Below, piece by piece: positions 7,471 through 16,200 of a stretch of DNA of 38,061 nucleotides (within the stretch, counting starts at the first letter, position 1; each line of letters starts with the position of its first letter). A program made the position numbers and the translations under genes. Source of the stretch: Candidatus Martarchaeota archaeon. Lineage in GTDB: Archaea; Micrarchaeota; Micrarchaeia; Micrarchaeales; Micrarchaeaceae. A model generated the notes under the pieces. It did no database searches. It was not told the DNA's origin and was given only the letters and a program-made list of their open reading frames with translations. The stretch lies in NCBI GenBank assembly GCA_023473255.1, contig JAMCYW010000030.1:1-38061 (forward strand), read 5' to 3'.

Positions 7471-9225
7471 ATGATAAGGCAGCCGATAATAAGCGTAATG
7501 GGTCATGTCGACCATGGCAAGACATCGCTATTGGACAGGATAAGAAATACTGCAATAGCATCGAAGGAGTCGGGCCGGATAACCCAGCACATAGGCGCCA
7601 GCGAAGTCCCGATAAGCGTTGTCAACAGCGTATGCTCCGACATTCCAGGCGTGGCAAAAGGCTCCATAACCCTGCCGGGCCTTCTGTTCATAGACACCCC
7701 TGGCCACGAAGCTTTCACCAACTTGAGAAAGCGGGGCGGCAGCGTTGCAGACCTGGCAATTGTCGTAGTAGACATAATGCAGGGCTTCCAGCCACAGACT
7801 CTAGAAGCCATAAATATCCTCAAAGAATACAAAACCCCGTTCATAATCGCTGCAAATAAGATAGACCTTATAACGGGTTGGCGTACAACAAAATCAAAAA
7901 GCTACGTCGAAGCCCTTTCAAAGCAATCAGAAGCTGTCAAGTCGGCCCTTGACTCTAAGTTATTTGAGCTCATAGGCAGGCTGAGCGAATTGGGCTTCAA
8001 TAGCGAACTCTACAGCAGAGTTGAGAACTTTCAGAAGGAATTGGCTATAGTACCGCTCAGCGCAAAGACTGGGGAGGGCATAGCTGAACTGCTTATGCTG
8101 GTTTCTGGGCTTGCGCAAAGATTCCTCGAAATGAAACTGAACATAGAGGTCAATGGCCCTGGAAAAGGGAGCATACTCGAAAAGAAAGAAGAAAAGGGCC
8201 TTGGCACTACGATAGACGTGATACTTTACGACGGCACGCTTAGGGTAAATGACCAGATAGCGTTTGCAACGGCAGACAATAAGGTGGCCACAACAAAAAT
8301 AAGAGCCTTACTAAAGCCCAAGCCTTTGCATGAGATGCTAGAATCGACTAGCAAGTTCTATTATGTAGACGAGGTAAATGCTGCATCCGGAATCAAGATA
8401 AGCGCAGTGGGCCTGGAGGACGCAATGCCCGGCTCCCCGATAATGCAGGCAACCGGAGAAGGATATGCAAAGGAGATAACTACAGAGCTAAGCGATGTAT
8501 TCAAGGTAGACAAGGAGGGCATAGTCCTTAAAGCCGATTCCATAGGAAGCATAGAAGCCATATCAAAACTGCTTGCATCTGAAAATTTCAAGATAAGCAA
8601 GAAGGGCATAGGCAGCATCTCCAAGCGCGACGTCATAGACGCGTTCGGCATGCTTGCGTCAAATCCAATCTATGCTGTAGTTATTGCGTTCAACGTCCAG
8701 ATGGAAGACGATGCAAAGGAGGCTGCATCATCGAGCAGCATAAAGGTAATAAGCAGCGATATAATATACAAGCTTGTGGACGATTACAAAGCGTTCGTAG
8801 AAGAAAGCTCTAAGAACAGGCAGAAGAGGGTAGAAGAGAGCATATCATTTCCGGCTGAGATAGAGGTATTGCCAAATTCCTGCTTTAGGGCATCGCATCC
8901 TGCAATTTTCGGCATAGAAATAAAATTGGGCAAGATAAGGCCGAACAATGTTATTATGAACGACATAGGCGAAGTCGTTGGAAAGATCAAAGGCATGCAG
9001 AACGAAAAGTCGCCCCTCCAATCCGCAAAGAAAGGAGATCAAGTGGCAGTATCGATGGATGAGCCTTCATTTGGGCGCCAAGTGCGCGAGGGCCAGACGC
9101 TATACGTGCGGGTGAGCGACGGAGACCAGGTCCTCTTGAAAGGCGAATTTGCTTCGCTGCTGGCTGACGACGAGAAGGATTTACTTGAAAAAATAATCGC
9201 AATTAAAAGAAAGGAAAAGCGCTGA
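7471..9225 (+). CDS. infB: Translation initiation factor aIF5B
   Basis: This is the archaeal IF2/eIF5B GTPase that promotes ribosomal subunit joining. Domain I carries GHVDHGKT at residues 11-18, DTPGHEAF and AANKID. The beta-barrel domain II, domain III and the C-terminal Met-tRNA-binding domain follow, ending in a lysine-rich helix. The ORF track begins at GTG 7462, which belongs to the AGGTG ribosome binding site. The ATG at 7471 gives MIRQPIISVMGHVDHG and 584 residues, close to the usual archaeal length. No intein interrupts the P-loop, which is a common intein site in this family. It is transcribed divergently from ndk. Confidence 0.96.
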   Translation: MIRQPIISVMGHVDHGKTSLLDRIRNTAIASKESGRITQHIGASEVPISVVNSVCSDIPGVAKGSITLPGLLFIDTPGHEAFTNLRKRGGSVADLAIVVVDIMQGFQPQTLEAINILKEYKTPFIIAANKIDLITGWRTTKSKSYVEALSKQSEAVKSALDSKLFELIGRLSELGFNSELYSRVENFQKELAIVPLSAKTGEGIAELLMLVSGLAQRFLEMKLNIEVNGPGKGSILEKKEEKGLGTTIDVILYDGTLRVNDQIAFATADNKVATTKIRALLKPKPLHEMLESTSKFYYVDEVNAASGIKISAVGLEDAMPGSPIMQATGEGYAKEITTELSDVFKVDKEGIVLKADSIGSIEAISKLLASENFKISKKGIGSISKRDVIDAFGMLASNPIYAVVIAFNVQMEDDAKEAASSSSIKVISSDIIYKLVDDYKAFVEESSKNRQKRVEESISFPAEIEVLPNSCFRASHPAIFGIEIKLGKIRPNNVIMNDIGEVVGKIKGMQNEKSPLQSAKKGDQVAVSMDEPSFGRQVREGQTLYVRVSDGDQVLLKGEFASLLADDEKDLLEKIIAIKRKEKR

Positions 9226-9236
9226 ATACGAATACA

Positions 9237-9258
9237 AAATATTCCTTTTTGAATATTT
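9237..9258. terminator. Hairpin after aIF5B
   Basis: AAATATTC and GAATATTT form a perfect 8-bp stem around a CTTTTT loop, 11 bases after the aIF5B stop. It may mark the 3' end of the transcript. The stem is AT-rich, so the call is tentative. Confidence 0.35.
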
Positions 9259-9388
9259 GCCAACACTATTTATACTGCAAAAAATCCAATGCATTACATA
9301 AGCGTTTGTGGAATTAACTTATAAGTATCTGTTGAAGGTTAATCCAGCACATATCAAAGATGCAAATCTAAAAACAAAAAATGATTGA

Positions 9389-10588
9389 ATGAGCAACATA
9401 AGGATATCGGAAAGCAGATCGGCGCACGTCGCAAGCCAAAATGTCGAGTATGTGGAGAGAAAGGGCATAGGGCACCCCGACAGCCTGATAGACGGGATAG
9501 TGGAAAGGGCGAGCGTAGAGCTGTCAAAAGCTTATATGGACAGCACAGGCATGATACTGCACCATAACCTGGACAAGGGCCTTATAATAGGCGGCGCATC
9601 TGAAGCCTCTTTCGGCATTGGCAAAATAACGAAACCCATAGAAATCATACTTGCCGGAAGGGCAATAAAAAGATACCAGGACATAGATATACCTGTGGAT
9701 GACATTGTGCTCAAGGCCGCCTTGGACTATCTAAAGGAGCATACAAGGTTCCTTGACCTTGAGAACGAAGTGATATTCAATTCAAAGATCCTAAAAGGCT
9801 CTTCCGATCTTACCGGCATATTCAATAGGAGCACCGACGTGCCGCTGTCAAATGACACATCTTTCGGCATAGGTTTTGCGCCGTTCACCGAAACAGAGAA
9901 GCTTGTCATGGAATCAGAGCACTTCCTAAATGGAAATGAATACAAGCAAGCTCATCCATATGTCGGCGAAGACATAAAGGTAATGGGCGTACGCGAAGAA
10001 AACAAGATAACCCTTACGATCGCAATTGCGTTTGTATCGAAGTTTGTAGCGAATGCGGACCAATATGACGATTACAAGGCAAGGATTGCCGAAGATGTAA
10101 AAGCATTCGCCAAGAAGATAACATCAAAAGAGGTAGAAGTAATAATAAACAACGGGGACCATCGTGCAAGCGGCAGTTTCTATCTGACTAAATCAGGATT
10201 GAGTTGCGAATCAGGCGACGACGGCTCGGTTGGAAGGGGCAACAGGGTAAACGGCATAATAACGCCATTCAGGCACATGAGCCTGGAGGCTGCAGCAGGC
10301 AAGAATCCGGTAAGCCATGTCGGCAAGATATACAGCATATTGGCTAACGAAATAGCTTCCGATGCAGTAAAGCTGTACCCTGAAATAATAGAATGCAATG
10401 TATCGATTGTATCGCAGATAGGCAGGCCAATAAACGATCCGAGAAATCTCGACATAAAGGTAATACTAGATGGAAAAGGAAGCATATCTAACATTGCCAA
10501 CAAATTGACTGGGCTTGCAGAGCAGTCGCTAGAAAATATCGGATTTCTGACAAGGGAAATCGTGGCGGGCAAATACAATATGTTCTAG
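9389..10588 (+). CDS. mat: Archaeal S-adenosylmethionine synthetase
   Basis: This enzyme makes S-adenosylmethionine from methionine and ATP. It belongs to the archaeal MAT family, which differs strongly from the bacterial and eukaryotic MetK. The 399 residues match the family (about 400). Typical segments are VERKGIGHPDSLIDGIVE near the N-terminus, NGDHRASGSFYLTKSG, and SGDDGSVGRGNRVNG with GRNP-like MSLEAAAGKNPVSHVGK. The ATG lacks a strong GGTGA. A TATA-like ACTTATAAGT lies about 70 bases upstream. SAM users in this window include KsgA and the methylthiotransferase. Confidence 0.95.
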   Translation: MSNIRISESRSAHVASQNVEYVERKGIGHPDSLIDGIVERASVELSKAYMDSTGMILHHNLDKGLIIGGASEASFGIGKITKPIEIILAGRAIKRYQDIDIPVDDIVLKAALDYLKEHTRFLDLENEVIFNSKILKGSSDLTGIFNRSTDVPLSNDTSFGIGFAPFTETEKLVMESEHFLNGNEYKQAHPYVGEDIKVMGVREENKITLTIAIAFVSKFVANADQYDDYKARIAEDVKAFAKKITSKEVEVIINNGDHRASGSFYLTKSGLSCESGDDGSVGRGNRVNGIITPFRHMSLEAAAGKNPVSHVGKIYSILANEIASDAVKLYPEIIECNVSIVSQIGRPINDPRNLDIKVILDGKGSISNIANKLTGLAEQSLENIGFLTREIVAGKYNMF

Positions 10589-10603
10589 CAGTCGGCGTAT
10601 TGT

Positions 10604-10619
10604 TTACATTTCGATGTAA
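10604..10619. terminator. Hairpin with TTCG loop after mat
   Basis: TTACAT-TTCG-ATGTAA is a perfect 6-bp stem with a TTCG tetraloop, 15 bases after the mat stop. It also lies 87 bases past the 3' end of the tRNA on the other strand. It could end either transcript or protect a 3' end. Confidence 0.4.
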
Positions 10620-10705
10620 TACTTTATTGGCATGTACTGCAAGGGCACTTTTTTTGCGCTGAAATCGTTTGGCCTTACAGCACTAAGATTTGGACGTTTT
10701 GCTTA

Positions 10706-10791
10706 AGCCTCAAGTGGGAATCGCACCCACGGCCTTCTGCTCTATGGATAAAATTTACCATGCAGACGCTCTACTCCTGAGCTATTGAGGC
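10706..10791 (-). tRNA. trnT: tRNA-Thr (anticodon GGU) with a 14-nt intron
   Basis: The minus strand folds as a complete cloverleaf. The acceptor stem is GCCTCAA/TTGAGGC, the D arm GCTC-AGGAGTA-GAGC, the anticodon stem TCTGC/GCAGA, and the T arm GTGGG-TGCGATT-CCCAC. The anticodon loop is 21 nt, so it holds an intron. With the cut at the canonical 37/38 site the mature loop is AU-GGU-A/A and the intron is AATTTTATCCATAG. Exon ATGG pairs with intron CCAT as a 4-bp helix, flanked by 3-nt bulges TAA and AGA, which is a textbook archaeal splicing-endonuclease site. The discriminator base is U and CCA is not encoded. Identity as Thr rests on the GGU anticodon. Confidence 0.93.
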
Positions 10792-10820
10792 AGGAATCAA
10801 CTCTAATAATTGATGATAAA

Positions 10821-10830
10821 ATTATATAAA
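10821..10830 (-). promoter_or_regulatory. TATA box of tRNA-Thr
   Basis: On the minus strand TTTATATAAT lies about 35 bases upstream of the tRNA 5' end, the normal distance for an archaeal promoter with a short 5' leader. Confidence 0.6.
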
Positions 10831-10846
10831 ATAATGTGTTTGCAAT

Positions 10847-12337
10847 TTACGAAATTATACTGACGCTTCCGATATGTGCGACCGGCATCACGCCGTTCGG
10901 AGGGTAAGTGCGCGTAAGTAACCAATAATATCTTATTATATCGCCTCCGCTACAACAAAAAACCCCTAGTGATGTATAAAGGTTTTTTGGCATACTTAAA
11001 TCTGATGCAGTGGAAAAAGATAAAACATAGTTTTTATAATAAGCCTGAGAGTTATCTGATACCCAAGCCATTCCATCCACTCCTGGTGTTGCTATCTGTA
11101 AATCTATATTTTGCCCAGAATTCATCCCAACAGATAAACTTCCCTCGCCTATACTTCCGCTCCATCCATTAAAATCGTATCCTGCGGAATAGGTATAATA
11201 TCCAATCTGCTGGGCTATACCGCCAGATAACGCCCCACCACTTTGCGATTCTACAAATGTCTCAGATATAATTGGAGCTATGCTTTTTGATGCTGATACT
11301 ACTCCTGCCCATGATCCTGATCCTGTATCTACTGTTAAGCCCTGATCTACTATTATTGAAGAACCGCTTGACGTGTAAGGAATAAGCGACGGTGGAAGGG
11401 TAGTTCCCGAGAAGTTCCAATAAGCGTCAAACACATTCGCTCCGTTGTCGTATTTTCCGTATGTGGCGCATCCTGCAGTGTCTGCAGGGTCAGGGCATGA
11501 GAGCTGCGGGGCTTCGCCAGCATACTGGCCGCTGTAGCCGACTGTAAGCGGCAATATGTACATGCTTATGCTAAGGTTGTGCGAAGGAGGTATCGCAACC
11601 GGAATCTTTACCCAGAATATTGCGTTGCCAGTTGCAGAGCTTGAGCAGTTAGCCTCGCACCAGCTGTAAAGCTCCTTGCTTTTATAATAAAATCTTATGT
11701 TGCCTAAATCCGGCCTTTCATATAATACGTATCCAGATGGGTTGAAGCTGACCAATTCCTGAAAGTGTGCAGGCACAGCACTCTTCTGGCTGTTTGTTAT
11801 GTTTATCTGCGTATTCGTGTTCTTTCCAAAGTTCAGCTTCACGGTTTGCGTTCTTATGTTGCCTCCATATGTGTAATTGCTGTCAGCTGGACATTTGGTA
11901 GTGTAAAAGTTGCTTGATGCCGGAGTGCAGTAATTTGCGTATATGTCAAACGTGCCAAAGTATACTGATCCGAATGACGGAGTAACGCCTATGTTTGCTA
12001 TGCAGTACACCTTTTGCCCTTCTGTTGCAACGCTAGGCACGCAGTATCCTGAAGTGCTCTCATGGTAATCTATGTATCCGCTAAACCTGCTTATGTTTAC
12101 TATGCCCGGCTGCATATCCGTAGCGCTTATCAGAAGTATGGAATTAACGCCTGCTGTGGAATTTATGGTGTATATTCCATCAACGCACGAGAACCCGCTG
12201 AGAAACGAGCATTGCGTAGGCAATATAGTCTTAGGTATAGATATGAAAAGTACTAGCACTGCAATTGCTATGGCTATTACCAATATAACAAAGCCGTATA
12301 CAGAAAGAAACTCAACTGCGCTTTGAGCTTTAAGCAT
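10847..12337 (-). CDS. Class III signal peptide (pilin-like) protein with DUF2341-like domain
   Basis: This is a surface protein of 496 residues. The start is the ATG at 12337, giving MLKAQSAVEFL. It has a four-residue leader, predicted cleavage before Gln by an archaeal prepilin peptidase, then a hydrophobic helix (GFVILVIAIAIAVLVLFI) for membrane anchoring or pilus packing. The ORF track extension would overlap KsgA and lacks similarity. The middle contains a DUF2341-like segment (FYYKSKELYSWCEA, then FWVKIPVAIPPSHNLSISMY). After it comes a jelly-roll-like C-terminal part starting GANVFDAYWNFSG, the order seen in archaeal DUF2341 proteins, whose exact role is unknown. Most archaeal pilins are far shorter, so this may be a tip or adhesin pilin. 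It shares a TATA region with ksgA. Confidence 0.8.
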   Translation of the reverse strand: MLKAQSAVEFLSVYGFVILVIAIAIAVLVLFISIPKTILPTQCSFLSGFSCVDGIYTINSTAGVNSILLISATDMQPGIVNISRFSGYIDYHESTSGYCVPSVATEGQKVYCIANIGVTPSFGSVYFGTFDIYANYCTPASSNFYTTKCPADSNYTYGGNIRTQTVKLNFGKNTNTQINITNSQKSAVPAHFQELVSFNPSGYVLYERPDLGNIRFYYKSKELYSWCEANCSSSATGNAIFWVKIPVAIPPSHNLSISMYILPLTVGYSGQYAGEAPQLSCPDPADTAGCATYGKYDNGANVFDAYWNFSGTTLPPSLIPYTSSGSSIIVDQGLTVDTGSGSWAGVVSASKSIAPIISETFVESQSGGALSGGIAQQIGYYTYSAGYDFNGWSGSIGEGSLSVGMNSGQNIDLQIATPGVDGMAWVSDNSQAYYKNYVLSFSTASDLSMPKNLYTSLGVFCCSGGDIIRYYWLLTRTYPPNGVMPVAHIGSVSIIS

Positions 12338-12354
12338 AATCTTTATAAGAAAAT

Positions 12355-12366
12355 CATATATAAAAA
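12355..12366. promoter_or_regulatory. Shared divergent TATA element
   Basis: CATATATAAAAA reads as a TATA box on both strands in the 64-bp gap. It sits about 25 bases from the pilin-like ATG (a nearly leaderless transcript) and about 40 bases from the ksgA ATG. The two genes may compete for the same promoter platform. Confidence 0.45.
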
Positions 12367-12401
12367 GATGCACCAATAATACTAAATCTAGTGTAAGATC
12401 C

Positions 12402-13205
12402 ATGCCCAACAAATACATTGCATTAGCCAAGGGACTACGCCCAAAGAAAAGCCTTGGCCAGAATTTCCTCGTAAGCAAGCAGATAGCCGAGATTGAAGCT
12501 GCTTATGCGTCAGGCAGGAACGTTATAGAGATAGGCCCGGGCCTGGGCATATTGACAAAGCAGCTGTGCAAGGCAGGCAAGATGATACTTGCAGTGGAAA
12601 AGGATACAAGGGTATACAATGCACTGATCGAAATGGAATCGCACAGGAACCTAAAAGTATTGAATGCAGATTTTTTCTCCTTAGCCGACGAAACGCTAGA
12701 TGGTTTTGACATAGTCGTGTCAAACATACCCTATCAATTATCCAGCAAGACGCTCATGTGGCTGTCGAATCATAGCATGGAAGCAGTATTGTGCCTGCAG
12801 AAAGAATTCGTAGAGCACATGCTGGCAAAGCCAGGCACAAAAAAATATTCCAAGCTTAGCGTGATGATGGCCCTTACCAACAAGGTAACGCAAATAATGC
12901 GGGTGCCAAGATCAAATTTCTACCCGGTTCCTAAAGTAGATTCTATAATTATATTGGTTAAGCCGCTGGGCCGCAGCATAAACCCCAAAATATCTTCGAT
13001 AATCGGCATGCTGATGGAGCACAAGAAGAAAAGGCTAAAGAATGCAATTGCCGACTCATCGAAATACCTGGGCGTAAGCAAGGAGGCAGCAGCGCGCATT
13101 TCAGGCAGAATAAGCAATAGAGAAGATCGCGTTTTCAAATTGATGCCAGAACAAATACTAGAAACTGCAGGCAGAATAGAAAGAGAACTCAAAAACATGG
13201 CATAA
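12402..13205 (+). CDS. rsmA: 16S rRNA adenine dimethyltransferase (KsgA/Dim1)
   Basis: This enzyme dimethylates two adjacent adenosines near the 3' end of 16S rRNA, using SAM, as a late step in small-subunit assembly. The 267 residues begin with the family signature LRPKKSLGQNFL. SAM-binding motif I is EIGPGLG (43-49). The acidic VEKD loop and the catalytic NIPY motif (108-111) follow, with SRISxRxx-like basic residues near the C-terminus. No GGTGA precedes the ATG, only GATCC. It is divergent from the pilin-like gene. Confidence 0.96.
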   Translation: MPNKYIALAKGLRPKKSLGQNFLVSKQIAEIEAAYASGRNVIEIGPGLGILTKQLCKAGKMILAVEKDTRVYNALIEMESHRNLKVLNADFFSLADETLDGFDIVVSNIPYQLSSKTLMWLSNHSMEAVLCLQKEFVEHMLAKPGTKKYSKLSVMMALTNKVTQIMRVPRSNFYPVPKVDSIIILVKPLGRSINPKISSIIGMLMEHKKKRLKNAIADSSKYLGVSKEAAARISGRISNREDRVFKLMPEQILETAGRIERELKNMA

Positions 13206-13253
13206 TAAATATTGCAGTATTGGCAGGATGCCTAAATAACGCCAACGCATAAG

Positions 13254-13262
13254 TTATAAATA
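13254..13262 (+). promoter_or_regulatory. TATA box of the giant surface protein
   Basis: TTATAAATA lies about 43 bases before the ATG at 13297, consistent with a leader of about 10-15 nt and no ribosome binding site of the GGTGA type. Confidence 0.45.
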
Positions 13263-13296
13263 TACTTAATTACAATAAAATTTAGCAAATCTTATA

Positions 13297-16200
13297 ATGG
13301 CAAGGATTATGGAGCAGATACATCGTCTTATTATAATGTTCATCGCATTGCCGATATTCGTGCTTTTGGCCTCCAATGCATCAGGCGCATCGGCGAATCC
13401 AACTTACAATATGGGCGCCGCAAATGCAGTCGCTATAAACAGCATTCCTATAATGGCAGCTCCTGCGCCATCAACATGCACTGTTGCATCTACGCCAAAA
13501 ACCTATTCAAATACTGCAAAGCCATACGTGCTGCAAAGCTCGGTTTGTGCAACCGACATAACGATTGACAGCGGTGTCACTGTAATAACCAATAACCAAT
13601 CTATGACAGCTACAGGCACATTTACTATTGATTCCGGCGGCGTTCTTGAAGGTGCTGGCGCCGCTCCCGGCGGCGGATGTTCTGAAGCCAAATCATGCTC
13701 ATCCCCTGGCAATTCAGGAAACGTGCAAGAGCCTGGAGGAGGTTCAGGCGGCGATGGAACTAGTGGAACATACGGCGCAAGCGGTTCAGGCGGCGGAGGC
13801 GCAGATGCTCCTGGTGGTAGCAGCACTTCTAACGGAGGCAACAACGGAGGAGGCGGAGGAGGAGGCACCGCGCTTAGCTCAATAGAAAGCGCATGCACAC
13901 ACTCCGAGGATGCTGGCGGAGCAGGGGGCGGCAAGGTCTTAATATATGCTGGAAATTTCTTAAATTATGGCATTATAAATGCTGCAGGGGTATCGGCTTC
14001 AGATAATGGGCAAGGCGTGGATGATGCAGGCGGAGGAGGCGGAGGAGGTTATGTCCTGCTTTATATAGAATCATTAAATCCGTCCAATATAAACATAGGG
14101 GATGTCTATGCCAATGGGGGAAATGGTGGCCTTGCACATACTAGCAAATGCTCAAATGGTGTTATTTCACAAACTAAACAGGGGCGTGAGGGCGGCGGAG
14201 GAGGCGGAGGCAATGTAACAATATACGTTCTTGATAAAAACATTGAGAATGCAATAAATACAAACGCAGTAAACGTGAAAGGAGGTTTTTCAGGTAGTTG
14301 CTACACTGGTAATAATTGCGATACTGCCAACAACGGCAACTCAGGCACATTATATGTAAAAACGCTGGTTCCCAACGGATGCCTTCCTGGCATAACTGGA
14401 AATCTCTTCACCAGCGGAAGTTGCACGTTCTATGCGAATGACACTATAACAACTACTTACGATAACGGGGTAGTGGGCAACGGGCAGATAAGTGCTCAGA
14501 AGGCAAGTGTAACATCGACTGCATCAATGACCGGCAATATTGTTGCCTTCAACAGCCAGAATGCACAGTGGCTTCTTACCTGCCCCGTAGCACCAAATCC
14601 AAGCAATACGCTGGAATACATGATATCCGATGCGTCGTCTTTCGTAGGTGGAAACAGATGCCTTGCAAGCAGCAATTCACTTACTTCAAAGGTACAACTG
14701 GCTACATATGCATACTGGAACGATTCAAACAAAAATACGCGTGTTGCTAATGCAATCGCATATGTCACATTCCAAAATCTGGGCGATGCTTCGATATCAA
14801 ACCTTGGGTATTCTGGAGAGGCCAATACTACTAACAATGTGGCTCCATTTCTGTCAAGCAACTATAATACGCAATCATACATATTTGATTATGTTCCTCC
14901 ATCGTTGCAGAGCGGACTATGGACATGGAATGCAAAGTATGCAGATCTGTCCAATGCGGACCTGTCTAATTCCAACCCACTCCAGCAAAAGACCGAGACT
15001 ATGCAGAACCTTCAGTTTACCACCAGCGGAGGGTGCACATATATATATAATTTTCAGGTATCCGCTCAATTGGACAGCATACAGAATGCGAATATACCTG
15101 TGCCCGTAGCACTAAAAAATATCCCATCAAATTACATCGAATTTACCAGCATTGGATTAAAGTATTATCCAGCTGTAAGCCAACCGCTACCAGGCCACTG
15201 TGCTGAAGATCTATGGACTGATCCGCTTGGCGAACAGCAGGTGACTTGCGATGGTGGCGGCGAAACGTTCAATGTCATTTCATCAGGTGATGCGCTGTTG
15301 AATTGGACTGGTTCATCAAATCCAAACCTGCCAAAAGGTGCATATGGAGGAAACAATGCGTACACATCTACCTCATATCCAAATGAATACATAACCTCAG
15401 TGGACTATGTCACATACAGTTCATGCTATGAAATTTTTACCTGCGCAAATAACAACTACTACACATTCTCTGCACCTATTGGCGTAGCCAAGGTGGAAAA
15501 TAGCCCAGTATACCCGTATCTGCTTTACAATATAAGCATACCTTCAACAGAAACCAACATAGGCCACGGCACTTCAGACCTGAATCTATCCCTTGATATG
15601 TATAGTCCTCATAACACATTCAGCCCTGGAAACTATCTTGAGCCATATCGCCTATCAACTGGCTCGGGCTTTTTCACTACATTGCATGTGAACGGCGGTT
15701 CGTATCTCGCAGAATATCCTATAAACTGGACATCATCAAATGCTGTGTTCGATAAGCCTATAACAAATTTCATTTCTACGTTGTCCAATGCTGCGGCAAG
15801 CGCAATAACCGGACTGACAAACCTTATAAGCGGCGGTGCAGTGGGCAGCTTTTCAAACGGCGAAATAACTCAGCCATCTTTCATAGCCTCATCATCCAAT
15901 GACCATATATACATATTGAATTATACCACTAGATCTACTGGGTGCTATATCACTTGCACAGGTAAATCGACAAGCACATTCCTTTATACAATGAGGTTCA
16001 TACCCCCAGGATATTTCAACATATCTAGGTTCCAGCCTAACTTTACCGAAAGTTATGTAACTCCTAGCGCATCTAGCTGGAATTCTATCTGGACCAACTA
16101 TTGGGACAATATTATCAATATACAATCGAAGAACCTCTATATAACAAACGTTACAGAAATATCTAGTGGAACCACTAACTTCTGCTGGAACCTCTCGTTC

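Noticed and set aside
13503-13934. 143-residue Pro-rich ORF on the minus strand
   Set aside because: It is the antisense shadow of the Gly-rich codons (GGA/GGC) of the giant surface gene.
13670-14220. Repetitive GGC/GGA tract considered as a CRISPR or tandem-repeat array
   Set aside because: There are no regular repeat-spacer units; the pattern comes from polyglycine codons in one open frame.
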